Source of the DNA: a virus
Virus record (IMG/VR): IMGVR_UViG_3300017989_004246
Coordinates: 1 to 43,725 of that record
Length of the DNA stretch: 43,725 nt
Strand: one strand, 5' to 3'
In this document: one piece after another, positions 12,901 through 20,769 of the stretch
How positions within the stretch are numbered: position 1 is the stretch's first letter
How the letters are laid out: each line of letters opens with the position of its first letter
Notes under the pieces: generated by a model
Told to the model about the DNA's origin: nothing
The model's database searches: none
What the model saw: only the letters and a program-made list of their open reading frames with translations
Program-made: the position numbers and the translations under genes

Positions 12901-14874
12901 CTACACCGGCGGCGCTGCCATGCTTCGCTGCTGTGATTGCTGCGCAATTTGTCGCTGCATAACCAAGCCCTGCTGCTTTGCCTGGTTATCCAGCGCCTCT
13001 AGCGCAGATTTGACTGTCGCGTGCAATACCGGATGTCTGGTTTTCAGCTTTCGCAGGCTGCTAATCCGCTGCGATGGTGGCATGCCAAATATCTGCTGCG
13101 CTAACGTGTTTGCCATTTCATACAGCTCTTGCGGCGTAATGGATTCCAAGTCGGATACCGGCAACTGCGCCAGCATAGCATCGACGGGATCCACAGGCGT
13201 TCCAGGCACATCGCCTGGCGGTACGCCGGCTGCTGACGGCGCGCCTCCGGAAGCGGCAGGTTCCGCGACTGCCTGCGCACCGCCAGCAACCCCATCCGCC
13301 GCAGGTGCTCCCGCAGGAGCACCACCCCCAGGCCCAGCGATTTGCCCAGAGGCCATCATGTTTCCTAATCCAGCAGCTTCTAGCTCCTGCTGCACTTCTT
13401 GTGAACGTTCGGCGACATACTTCTGCTCGTCGAACAGTCTGTCCTGCTCTTCGTTGAATTTCAGCCCGACGCTCTTCAACCCGGTAGTCTGGCTGATTTG
13501 CTGCCCCATCATGAGTTGCAACTTAGCCAGCTGCCGATTGAGATCATCGGCATGGGCCGGGCGCTCCAGCCGGGCAGTAACTTCGTCCCATGCGAGCGCA
13601 GCGCTGATCTTATTAACGATCCATTGCAGTAGTTTATTGAGCATGTAAGCCAAATGACTCCAGCTGGACTCCAATAAACGTAACGCCGTGGGCGCTGCCT
13701 GCAACGTAAGCGACCCCTTGTAGAATTCGACTGGAATGTTGATTGAATTGAGCAGCGTATCTACGCCCTGATCCATCAGCTGGTATGGCGCCATTTGGCT
13801 GGCTTCGGCGCCTAGCGCTTGATAACGCACAGGGAAAGGCAACGTAAACCACGAAGTCGGGTCTATCCGCCGCCTGGCAAGCAGAGCATTCAACATGCCA
13901 GTAACGCCGCCCATGTCTGCAGAAAACAAAGGATCGCCCATCATACCGTTCTGTCCGCCGGAGCCGCTACGGGGTTCCGGTGTAATTACACGGAACGGGA
14001 TGACATAATCGAGTGCAATGGCCTCATTGAAACGATGCAGTACCTGCACATACCAGGCTTGACGGAAATTCGTGAGCACTCGGCTAATCCCCCATCCTCT
14101 ATTCAGCACGCCGCAAAGTGTATCCTCTTTAGCGTGGTAAATGATGTCGGGATTAAACAGAATGTGTTTGTTCTGTTGCACTGCCTGCACCACTTCCCAC
14201 GGCGCCCGGCTGAGTATGTGTAGATTGCCGCGGTTGATGAAATCCTTGTAGTACTGGGGAATGCGCCACACGTGTGCCGTTGCTTCCGAGTACGGATCCC
14301 AGATCAATTCCAATTCATGGATGTTCCAGCGCTTTACGGTTATGTCGTCCTCTTCCGCCGTCCGCCTGTCGACGTGCGTCCACTTTCCAGTATATCCGCA
14401 TGTTAGACATGTTGCGCGAAACTCGCCGCCCGTCCATTTGAAATTGAATCGGCTGTTCGTGGCCATTCTGTTCATAGGCACTTCAAAGCCGCATTTCGGA
14501 CAAGACAAATGTCTCCGAAACGGAATTACTACTGACGCGACATGATTGCCGTAGCAACAATAATCGAGCGCCGCGAGCTTAAGCACCGACATGATGCCTA
14601 ATTTGTTGTGCAGGTAATCAAGATATAATTCCTTGCCAGCACGATCCGTGCCGTCGATTTCTATTTCGGTCAAAAAGTATGCAATGATTCGTTCGATGGC
14701 GGAACGATATACTCCGTTGTTCAGGAGTATATATTCGCAGAATTTGAGCGCGTGCGTAAACGTCGCCGGCATCGCAAGCGATGCATAATCTGCAAATGGA
14801 TCAGGAAATGGCTGGACTCCCCGCTGCGACGTCATAGTCGTCGACTGCGTGAAGTTTGACAGGAGGAAGGTCAT
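12901..14874 (-). CDS. Portal protein with an internal zinc ribbon
   Basis: 657 aa, the right size for a tailed-phage portal. The N-terminal and central part (LKFCEYILLNNGVYRSAIER, WNIHELELIWDP, LTNFRQAWYVQVLHRF) and the region after residue 380 (LMDQGVDTLLNSINIPVEFY, then KGSLTLQAAPTALRLLESSW) look like a portal clip and stem. Unusually, residues 125-159 hold a CxxC...CxxC pair (CPKC at 125, CLTC at 156), a zinc ribbon. The C-terminus has a Gly/Ala/Pro linker and a helical tail. The ring would sit at the capsid vertex for DNA packaging. ATG at 14874 has AAGGA seven bases upstream. Confidence 0.85.
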   Translation of the reverse strand: MTFLLSNFTQSTTMTSQRGVQPFPDPFADYASLAMPATFTHALKFCEYILLNNGVYRSAIERIIAYFLTEIEIDGTDRAGKELYLDYLHNKLGIMSVLKLAALDYCCYGNHVASVVIPFRRHLSCPKCGFEVPMNRMATNSRFNFKWTGGEFRATCLTCGYTGKWTHVDRRTAEEDDITVKRWNIHELELIWDPYSEATAHVWRIPQYYKDFINRGNLHILSRAPWEVVQAVQQNKHILFNPDIIYHAKEDTLCGVLNRGWGISRVLTNFRQAWYVQVLHRFNEAIALDYVIPFRVITPEPRSGSGGQNGMMGDPLFSADMGGVTGMLNALLARRRIDPTSWFTLPFPVRYQALGAEASQMAPYQLMDQGVDTLLNSINIPVEFYKGSLTLQAAPTALRLLESSWSHLAYMLNKLLQWIVNKISAALAWDEVTARLERPAHADDLNRQLAKLQLMMGQQISQTTGLKSVGLKFNEEQDRLFDEQKYVAERSQEVQQELEAAGLGNMMASGQIAGPGGGAPAGAPAADGVAGGAQAVAEPAASGGAPSAAGVPPGDVPGTPVDPVDAMLAQLPVSDLESITPQELYEMANTLAQQIFGMPPSQRISSLRKLKTRHPVLHATVKSALEALDNQAKQQGLVMQRQIAQQSQQRSMAAPPV

Positions 14875-14889
14875 GGGTCCGTCCTTGGA

Positions 14890-15048
14890 CTACTGCGCGG
14901 TTGCTTCGGTTTTGTCTGCAACTGTATCGGCCATTCGCTTGACTGGATCCTGCGCTAACTGTTCGATTGTTTGTGAAGACGCCTGTTTTTCTTTGGCATC
15001 GCTCTCGGGCTTCGTTAGTCCGCGCTTAATAACACCTTGCTTTTACAT
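14890..15048 (-). pseudogene. Small gene with a TAA at codon 2
   Basis: GGAGG then ATATTCAT and ATG at 15048, a good start site, but the second codon is TAA. The same frame then runs on for 50 sense codons (KQGVIKRGLTKPESDAKEKQ, then ASSQTIEQLAQDPVKRMAD) to TAG at 14890, just before the portal RBS. The sequence looks like a real small, charged, helical protein. Possible explanations are a nonsense mutation or sequence error at codon 2, or a start at ATT (15030), preceded by AAGG. Confidence 0.5.
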
Positions 15049-15085
15049 ATGAATATCCTCCATGAATTTGCATATCTTGAAAAGG

Positions 15086-16324
15086 TCATTGTGTAAGCTG
15101 GATGGCTGCCGGCATCTGGATTTGTCCGGCCTCCTCGTTTGTGTCTTGATTCAGCGAATGCTCGCTCTTGATTAGCAGAATGCAAAGATCGTAGTCAAGA
15201 AACGGAAACTGGATTCCTGTCGTATGGACACGGTATACCACGTCCTGCCCTTCGATGTGTGCAGCCATATCTGCATCCGTCGCTAACGGAAAGTTGCGAG
15301 GATAGCCGATAGCTCGTCGATCGAATACCAGCACCAAGTTTGCATCGTTTCTGATGATCTGGTGATAGTATGCTTCCTGTTTGAACGGAATGCCGTGAAT
15401 CTCGAACTCGACCCGGAAAGTCGGCGGTTTGGCGGGCATTTCTGCGTGTTTTTCCTGCAGCCGTTGCTGCTGGGGTAAAAGCGCATCAAATAACGACGTT
15501 GGCGCTTGCTGCTGTTGCACTACGTTGACAGACGGATAAACCGGCTGCTGCTGCTGTTGCACAGGCTGAATCGGCTGCTGCGGCATCTGTTGCGACTGTG
15601 GCGGCATCTGCTGTGGCTGCTGCCAGCCGTCCAATGACGCCGCTTTAACAGGCTGTGGCGCTGAAATTACAGCGGGTTGCTGTGGAATCGTTTGACCCAC
15701 TTGCGGCTCAATACCTGTTAGTTTTTGCCTGCCGACAACATCAGCAATTTGTATTCCTTGCGGAGTCTGCGTTGGCTTTTGAAACTCTTGCATCGGCTGC
15801 TGTCCTCCTCCTTCGGTGGCTGCTGGAACTACGTATTGATTCGGTAGATTAACGGGCGCCGTTCGCGCTGCTGCCTGTATTCCAGGCATCTGCGGATCCG
15901 GCATTCCGCCTGCGGCAAACTGCCGCAGTATGTTCGAAGCGTTAAAGCGGCGGTCTTCCACGGACATTCCTTGCTGCGGCATTCCTGTTGCAACCGCCCT
16001 GGCTAACTGTTCTTTGCGAATTTTAGTAGGATCGAATACAAAACCTTGCCCTGGAATATCCGGATCTACAAGTACCTGCGTAGCCACAGCGTCAGGATTA
16101 TGTCCAACTGGCGCACCGTCCGCAGTAGATCTTCGCACAATTGTGCCGAAAGCACCATGCCGGCCAGTGGGCACTGCATCGGCCATTGACCTGCCACCGA
16201 GTACCGTCTCTTCGGCTATACTGTGGTACTTTGCAGGATCTAAATGACTTCCAGCTGCAAAACTATTGCTATCCCAGAAAGCGTCTTTTGCCAGCTGCTG
16301 CCCAACTAAATTATTGGTATCCAT
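15086..16324 (-). CDS. Gln/Pro-rich hypothetical protein (412 aa)
   Basis: ATG at 16324 follows AAGGAG. There are three zones. Residues 1 to about 160 are polar (AFWDSNSFAAGSHLDP, FVFDPTKIRKEQLARAVATG). Residues 165 to 295 are low complexity, dominated by Gln and Pro (QMPPQSQQMPQQPIQP, PVQQQQQPVYP). A C-terminal folded domain from about 310 looks beta-rich (FRVEFEIHGIPFKQEAYYH, then VYRVHTTGIQFPFLDYDLC). Its place just before the portal suggests a structural or packaging role, but no family is recognised. Confidence 0.75.
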   Translation of the reverse strand: MDTNNLVGQQLAKDAFWDSNSFAAGSHLDPAKYHSIAEETVLGGRSMADAVPTGRHGAFGTIVRRSTADGAPVGHNPDAVATQVLVDPDIPGQGFVFDPTKIRKEQLARAVATGMPQQGMSVEDRRFNASNILRQFAAGGMPDPQMPGIQAAARTAPVNLPNQYVVPAATEGGGQQPMQEFQKPTQTPQGIQIADVVGRQKLTGIEPQVGQTIPQQPAVISAPQPVKAASLDGWQQPQQMPPQSQQMPQQPIQPVQQQQQPVYPSVNVVQQQQAPTSLFDALLPQQQRLQEKHAEMPAKPPTFRVEFEIHGIPFKQEAYYHQIIRNDANLVLVFDRRAIGYPRNFPLATDADMAAHIEGQDVVYRVHTTGIQFPFLDYDLCILLIKSEHSLNQDTNEEAGQIQMPAAIQLTQ

Positions 16325-16370
16325 AAATGGCTCCTTGATTCATAACCCAGTGTACCATGTATTGATAGCT

Positions 16371-16415
16371 AAAAAAAGCCCGAGACTACCCCCACACGGG
16401 GGTAAGTACTCGGGC
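16371..16415 (-). terminator. Rho-independent terminator
   Basis: GCCCGAG...CTCGGGC encloses a second helix TACCCCC-GTGT-GGGGGTA and is followed by TTTTTTT and AGCTATCA. It lies 6 bp after the stop of 16422-16721 and separates it from the 15086-16324/portal transcript. Confidence 0.9.
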
Positions 16416-16421
16416 GTCGGC

Positions 16422-16721
16422 CTACTCCTCGAACCAAGACCGTTCTGCGTTCGTCGCCGCAACGAGTGCCTCAATAGGCACATCGCAGAACCATAACCTC
16501 TTCGACGAACGGACTGCCAGCATAACCTTTTGATTTAAGACTACGCCGGCCTTTATGTCCCCGTCGACGTTCTCTGTTACAACTGTGGCCCTGTCATCGC
16601 GCCAGTAAGGATAAATAACAGGGTCACTCTCATTGACCTCCTGGAGCCACAGCGTCAAGTCGACGCTGTCGACGAATTTGAGGATTTTCCAGTCGGCTTT
16701 CCAGTCTTCTTTCCCTTCCAC
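16422..16721 (-). CDS. Hypothetical protein (99 aa), GTG start
   Basis: GTG at 16721 has AAGGAGG seven bases upstream. Trp-rich (EDWKADWKILKF, VDLTLWLQEV, YPYWRDDRATV), then a beta-like part (AGVVLNQKVMLAVRSSKRLW). Not recognised. It overlaps the end of the previous gene by 67 bp in another frame. Confidence 0.75.
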   Translation of the reverse strand: MEGKEDWKADWKILKFVDSVDLTLWLQEVNESDPVIYPYWRDDRATVVTENVDGDIKAGVVLNQKVMLAVRSSKRLWFCDVPIEALVAATNAERSWFEE

Positions 16722-18115
16722 CGGGTATCCTCCTTACTGATTTTGACGACCATAGAAGGTCGTTGCTCCCTGAGATCAGCCGCATCAATGCGCTTATGCA
16801 AGCGCATTACCTGCGGTCGAAATGCCACCGCGCCGTCGCCGGCGTCGTAGCCACTGGCCTCTACCACGGGGCCGAAATCCATGAAAATCTTTGGAATCCA
16901 TTCCCCGGTCTGCGGATGCTTCGTACGCACTAGCCGGTTGTGCCGAAGCAACAGTCCCAAGTCCTGCCTCTTGGCAAGACATTCGCCCCCTACCAGCACG
17001 GCCTCGATTGTCGGTGCAGTCCGACAATCTTCGGTCGCAACATAGTCAGGCTTCTCGCTGTACGCGAGATACGGCTCGACCAATACGAACGGGGTAGCAA
17101 ACGCCAGCCGTTCGCGCGCATCTGCTCGCGCTTGGTAGTGCCGTATGAACTCCTCCTTGCGTTCACCTACCTTGTCGAGCGTTCCCGGCTCCGCCGCTTG
17201 CAGACCGGCCGCAATGTCCTCGATCGGCAGTCCGATCTTGGAGGCAATGGCAGTGATCGCCTTATTTTTTCGTGTAATCACTGCCTCTGCAATGATCGCC
17301 TCCACCATTTGGAGAGCGGCCACCAGTAAGTCGGTGCTCTCCAAATTCATCGCAGCGCCCCACAGCTCAGGATAAAATCCCTCCTGCAGGCCTGTCCGTG
17401 CGCGTTCCTGCGTGATTGACGCAATCATTCTTTCGATTGCGCTTTCTGATTTTCCACGAGCCTTTAATGACTCGGCCAGCGCGGCCATGCTGCGCACAGC
17501 CGGACTTATCCATAAGTCCTTCGCAAACAGGCATCCTTGCCTGCCGCCTACCACAAACCCGTCTGTCGGGTTGATGGACGTGGTGTACATCCTGATAGGC
17601 ACAGCGCCGTCCGCCGGCTGCATGACCAGCAAGGGCACGGCATCCCTGCTTATCTGGCAGATATCAGTTATAAACTGATATCTCGGATGATATAACGCAG
17701 CCACCGTGCCGCATATATCATACTTTAACCGCCGCCCCGCTGGATCGATATCCAGCAGCGCGACGCGAACAGCCGCGACCCATTCCAAGAAGAGCCGCAA
17801 ATGCTCTGGCAGCTCGCTAGCTGCCTTTGCGATAATCGGCCGGATGGCCAGCGGCTCCATACGCGGACGCCCAGCGGCCGCGGCAGCTTTATTATGTTCA
17901 AACATCGCCAACTGCATCGCTCTGATGCAGGAATTTGACGATGTTGCTTTGATCGCCTCCTCCGACAATTTCGTCGAGGAGGCTTCAAAAACGTCATAGA
18001 AGTGCGAGGCCAGCCCGCACACTTCTTCGGCGTACTCTGCTTCCTGCTGTGGCTCCTCGGCCGCTTCAGCGGAAACCACAAGGGGCTGCTGCCCCAACGT
18101 CAACTCCGTAAGCAT
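16655..18115 (-). CDS. Large hypothetical protein (486 aa)
   Basis: The start at 18115 (MLTELTLGQQPLVV) is set by AAGGAG seven bases upstream; the open frame to 18193 lacks an RBS. An acidic Ala/Glu N-terminus (SAEAAEEPQQEAEYAEEV) is followed by a long mixed region (YHPRYQFITDICQISRD, NPTDGFVVGGRQGCLFAKDL, FVLVEPYLAYSEKPDYV) and a basic Lys/Ser/Thr tail that overlaps the next gene. No domain is recognised. Size and position between unknown and structural genes would fit a virion protein; unproven. Confidence 0.75.
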   Translation of the reverse strand: MLTELTLGQQPLVVSAEAAEEPQQEAEYAEEVCGLASHFYDVFEASSTKLSEEAIKATSSNSCIRAMQLAMFEHNKAAAAAGRPRMEPLAIRPIIAKAASELPEHLRLFLEWVAAVRVALLDIDPAGRRLKYDICGTVAALYHPRYQFITDICQISRDAVPLLVMQPADGAVPIRMYTTSINPTDGFVVGGRQGCLFAKDLWISPAVRSMAALAESLKARGKSESAIERMIASITQERARTGLQEGFYPELWGAAMNLESTDLLVAALQMVEAIIAEAVITRKNKAITAIASKIGLPIEDIAAGLQAAEPGTLDKVGERKEEFIRHYQARADARERLAFATPFVLVEPYLAYSEKPDYVATEDCRTAPTIEAVLVGGECLAKRQDLGLLLRHNRLVRTKHPQTGEWIPKIFMDFGPVVEASGYDAGDGAVAFRPQVMRLHKRIDAADLREQRPSMVVKISKEDTRWKGKKTGKPTGKSSNSSTAST

Positions 18116-18119
18116 AAGC

Positions 18120-18314
18120 TTACTCCTTTTTTTGCGGCAAAAGCCCGTTGACCACACGGGTTTTTGCCTTCCACTCTGAAAATGGCACCACAAGCCTGGT
18201 CCGCGGCTTGGGGCCTGCCAGCACTACAACCATGTTGCCGGTCCTTTGTCCGGCTTTTGTTTCTGGCCAACGGTCATGGACACGCTGGCCATTATATATA
18301 CGTATCTTGGCCAT
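18120..18314 (-). CDS. Small basic hypothetical protein (64 aa)
   Basis: ATG at 18314 (MAKIRIYNGQRVHDRWPETK) is preferred over TTG at 18320. Lys/Arg-rich beta-like protein (NMVVVLAGPKPRTRLVVPF). The short leader holds the hairpin at 18322-18354, and promoter motif D is 39 bp upstream. It ends 4 bp before the next start. Unknown family; a small nucleic-acid-binding role would suit its charge (inference). Confidence 0.65.
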   Translation of the reverse strand: MAKIRIYNGQRVHDRWPETKAGQRTGNMVVVLAGPKPRTRLVVPFSEWKAKTRVVNGLLPQKKE

Positions 18315-18321
18315 AGCCAAA

Positions 18322-18354
18322 TAAAAAGTGCCAGAGTAATAACTCTGGCACTTT
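18322..18354 (-). terminator. Rho-independent terminator
   Basis: AAAGTGCCAGAGT-TATT-ACTCTGGCACTTT, a perfect 13-bp stem, followed on the minus strand by TTATTT. It serves the 18383-18925 gene. It sits downstream of promoter motif D, so transcripts from that promoter would start inside the stem and escape it. Confidence 0.85.
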
Positions 18355-18363
18355 ATAATGCCG
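18353..18363 (-). promoter_or_regulatory. CGGCATTATAA promoter motif (copy D)
   Basis: An exact 11-mer (GGCGGCATTATAAAG), 39 bp before the start at 18314. It abuts the terminator stem at 18322-18354, so the predicted start site falls within the 5' arm. Confidence 0.6.
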
Positions 18364-18382
18364 CCTTTTTTGCGTTGATTAA

Positions 18383-18925
18383 CTATGCTTCTTCGGTATT
18401 TTGCGCCGACTCATCTTCATCCGCATCGTCGTCTTCAGCTGCCTCTGCTGCAGCCGCTGCTGCAGCGGCTGCTGCATCTACACGGGCTATTGCCTCTGGA
18501 GTTACGTCCGATACACCCAGATCAACCAATCCGTCTTCAGCGGCCTCAGCTGGCATATCGCCCATAATGTCGTACAGCTTTTTGCCATCACTGAGCTGCC
18601 ACAGCCGGCCTGTTAAAAGCCCCAGCCGCTTACCGTGAAACACAAACATATAGTGCGGACGCGGGCTGCCAGCAGTCTCGCTGATCGCAAGCCGGATAGC
18701 GTGTAATCTGCTGCACAGCGCATCCAGCCGCTGGAAAGCCTCGACAGTCGGGGCACCGTCGTAGGGAACCTGCACCAGATAGAATTGGTGCGAATGTGTC
18801 TCGCTGTGCGTCAGCGCAAATCTCAGGATATCGACCAGGCGGCGAAGTTGAACAGCGCCCTGTTCTAGTTCTTGTTTTTTCTTCACCGCTACAGCTGTTT
18901 CCTTGGCTTGTTTTTTATCACTCAT
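18383..18925 (-). CDS. Hypothetical protein with poly-Ala/acidic tail (180 aa)
   Basis: ATG at 18925 has AAGGA nine bases upstream. The N-terminus is Lys-rich and helical (KKQAKETAVAVKKKQELEQG). The core looks folded (SHQFYLVQVPYDG, HYMFVFHGKRLGLLTGRLW). The C-terminus is a run of ten Ala and then Asp/Glu. The start overlaps the previous stop (ATGA). Not recognised. Confidence 0.75.
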   Translation of the reverse strand: MSDKKQAKETAVAVKKKQELEQGAVQLRRLVDILRFALTHSETHSHQFYLVQVPYDGAPTVEAFQRLDALCSRLHAIRLAISETAGSPRPHYMFVFHGKRLGLLTGRLWQLSDGKKLYDIMGDMPAEAAEDGLVDLGVSDVTPEAIARVDAAAAAAAAAAEAAEDDDADEDESAQNTEEA

Positions 18926-19248
18926 TGTTTCTTATCCTTCTTGGTCAGTGGACCCGGTTCGAGACTGTCAAATTTCGGCTGTATGCGTTCCAGCGGCAGA
19001 TCGCATTGGTAAGTTTTAGCAATGCCGTCGTTAGCGCCCAATCGCAGCAGCTGTCTGACTTGTCTGCCTTTGTCATTTGTGGCAGCCACACGTGCTGCAA
19101 CTTGACTTTGCTGGCCTTTGTAGAAATAGGGCTCGATGATAATCGTGGCGCCGGCGTGTTTCTTATCAGACGCCAACACTTCGCCTTTATCGTCCACGAT
19201 TTTCCAAGTTCCTTCTATGGCCGTCGGTAAATCTATATGGAATTGCAT
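18922..19248 (-). CDS. Hypothetical protein (108 aa)
   Basis: ATG at 19248 has AAAGGA nine bases upstream, inside the end of the previous gene (62-bp overlap). Beta-rich start (MQFHIDLPTAIEGTWKIVDD, then KGEVLAS) followed by a basic tail. A small Ig-like or capsid-decoration fold is possible but not shown. It is coupled to the next gene through ATGA. Confidence 0.7.
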   Translation of the reverse strand: MQFHIDLPTAIEGTWKIVDDKGEVLASDKKHAGATIIIEPYFYKGQQSQVAARVAATNDKGRQVRQLLRLGANDGIAKTYQCDLPLERIQPKFDSLEPGPLTKKDKKQ

Positions 19249-19948
19249 CGATCACATCCTTTCCAGTTATTTGCTGATATGCATCCAAATGCGCTCGGAA
19301 TGCTGAATTATGCCGATGTTGCAGTTCGCTGAAATCGCCGCTGAGCACTGCCCGCCCCATTGCGATGGTTTCCGGTCGGGGCGCCATTTGTACCATCCGC
19401 AGCGGAGCTGTTGGCGACGCTGCCGGACGGACTTCCCAACGCTGTTTATTGCCGTCAATGCAGAATACCGTTAATTTGATTGTCGGTATGTCTACAGTTA
19501 AAATACCGTGCCGCTCTAGCAGGACTGGATCCGGTATATCCAGCTCGCCGGAAAATGGCTGGCAAAATGATTTCTGCTTGTAATCTACGCTGCACGCGCC
19601 GCCCAGAAATTCAAACAATGCCGGCCACAGCTCTTTGCGCGCGCCACAGACCACGTTTCCCCACGTAATGTTGCCCAGCCCCGGAATCGGACATAGTCCT
19701 TCGATGATCGGCCTTACAAACGGTTGCAACAACAGCTGTGTACCAATCGGCTGACTCTCGTACCAATCGCCCACTGGATCTTCGTACGGATACGCGAAAC
19801 CGGCATAGCTAAAAAAAGCGCCGTGATTGAAAAAATGCCACTCTTCAGCGTATTCGGAGAGCGCAAAACGGGCTGCCTGTGTTTCAGGCTGGCCCGTTGA
19901 GCGCTGCTCTTGCCACTCTTCGCCGGTCGGTTTGATGATGTTTGCCAT
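19187..19948 (-). CDS. Hypothetical protein (253 aa)
   Basis: The start at 19948 (MANIIKPTGEEWQEQ) lies just after the 3' end of the tRNA-like element; longer open-frame starts fall inside that element. Aromatic and Pro-rich N-terminus (WHFFNHGAFFSYAGFAYPYE), a central part with several Cys (GLGNITWGNVVCGARKELWP, GGACSVDYKQKSFC), then beta-like segments. Not recognised. A structural role is possible from the context. Confidence 0.7.
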   Translation of the reverse strand: MANIIKPTGEEWQEQRSTGQPETQAARFALSEYAEEWHFFNHGAFFSYAGFAYPYEDPVGDWYESQPIGTQLLLQPFVRPIIEGLCPIPGLGNITWGNVVCGARKELWPALFEFLGGACSVDYKQKSFCQPFSGELDIPDPVLLERHGILTVDIPTIKLTVFCIDGNKQRWEVRPAASPTAPLRMVQMAPRPETIAMGRAVLSGDFSELQHRHNSAFRAHLDAYQQITGKDVIDAIPYRFTDGHRRNLENRGR

Positions 19949-19950
19949 AA

Positions 19951-20017
19951 AACGGCCTGCGGGATTCGAACCCGTGCCGGGGTTCATGAGCCCCAGCCGC
20001 ACCTAGAACTCAGCCGT
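19951..20017 (-). tRNA. Degenerate tRNA or tRNA-like element, CAU in an 8-nt loop
   Basis: The T-arm GGG-TTCGAAT-CCC and an anticodon-like hairpin CTGGGG-CTCATGAA-CCCCGG are clear, and ACGGCTG pairs with AGGCCGT at six of seven positions. The D-arm is missing or very short (about 15 nt between acceptor and anticodon stem), and the loop has eight bases. If U33 is the second base the anticodon is CAU (Met or Ile2-like). It begins like the other tRNA here (ACGGCT). It could be a decayed tRNA or an RNA that mimics one. Confidence 0.5.
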
Positions 20018-20029
20018 CCAGTCGCCGGA

Positions 20030-20071
20030 GCCGACTATGCGGGACCGACCTCGAGATCGCCGGTAGTCGGC
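20030..20071 (-). ncRNA. Structured stretch upstream of the tRNA-like element
   Basis: GCCGACTA (20064-20071) pairs perfectly with TAGTCGGC (20030-20037) around 26 nt that contain a smaller helix. It lies in the 107-bp non-coding gap between 20125 and the tRNA-like element. No ORF fits. It may be part of one larger RNA with the element at 19951-20017. Confidence 0.35.
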
Positions 20072-20088
20072 CACGCGTTACTAACTGT

Positions 20089-20110
20089 CAGTCCAATATA
20101 CAATACGGGC
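20089..20110 (-). promoter_or_regulatory. Promoter candidate CCCGTATTGTATATTGGAC
   Basis: A/T-rich block on the minus strand before the tRNA-like element. It shares TATATTGGAC with the candidate at 8716-8735. No convincing -35. Confidence 0.35.
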
Positions 20111-20124
20111 ATCCGAGAAGCAAG

Positions 20125-20769
20125 TCACGGATTTACTGCTACTCTCCGACAGAATCTCGTCGGTGTATATATACCCGGGTGCTTTCGGTCGCTGAAATTT
20201 GCAGGCACTATGTTCATACTGTCGGCAGTCTCTATTTGTCCTGCTGCTGCAGCCTTAAGCTTATTATCGCAGTAAATCTGCAGGGCAGCAGGATTACTAC
20301 TAATAACGTCGATCTGCACAGCCTTTGCCAAATCGACCATTCCAGTCTTGTCGAGTCCCGAAGTATGCACCACGCTGAAAGTTCGCTTGGAATCGGATAT
20401 AAACAACCTAAAGACCCAGTCGCGAAACGCCAACGGATGCGGATAAGGCGCAGTCTGTCGCCAGTTCAGCGGAGTAAAATATTTTATCGAATCCGATAAC
20501 GGCAACAGTTCTACATACACCGTAAACACAGCACTACCAAAAACAGCATGCCCCATCAGCCGGCGATTCGGCACGTCGAAATCCCATCTATATATGATTG
20601 TAGGCTCATGTGTGTGCCGCATCCGCTTTGCTAGGCTCGCAAAATATGCTTCCATGCACTCTGCATGCACTACTCCGCCAGTATTTGTAGTCCCTCGTGT
20701 ATGAAAATAAGCGTAGTCACCTATTTTATTGGTACAAGAACTGCATCTCCAATCTCTCCAGCCGTTCAT
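20125..20769 (-). CDS. Hypothetical protein with an N-terminal Cys cluster (214 aa)
   Basis: ATG at 20769 has AAAGG six bases upstream. Residues 1-40 contain CSSC (near residues 9-12) and a later His-Ala-Glu-Cys (GGVVHAECMEAYF), a possible zinc knuckle. The rest is mixed (YRWDFDVPNRRLMGHAVFG, FRDWVFRLFISDSKRTFSVV). No family is recognised. It overlaps the stop of the RuvC-like gene by 4 bp. Confidence 0.7.
   Translation of the reverse strand: MNGWRDWRCSSCTNKIGDYAYFHTRGTTNTGGVVHAECMEAYFASLAKRMRHTHEPTIIYRWDFDVPNRRLMGHAVFGSAVFTVYVELLPLSDSIKYFTPLNWRQTAPYPHPLAFRDWVFRLFISDSKRTFSVVHTSGLDKTGMVDLAKAVQIDVISSNPAALQIYCDNKLKAAAAGQIETADSMNIVPANFSDRKHPGIYTPTRFCRRVAVNP

Noticed and set aside
12920-13648. 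Plus-strand open frame of 242 codons
   Set aside because: Antisense to the portal C-terminus; Ser/Cys/Ala-rich with no RBS.
19801-19815. TTTTTTTAGCTATG on the minus strand, like the terminator tail
   Set aside because: It lies inside a coding region (encoding FFSYA) with no strong stem in front, so it is a coincidence.
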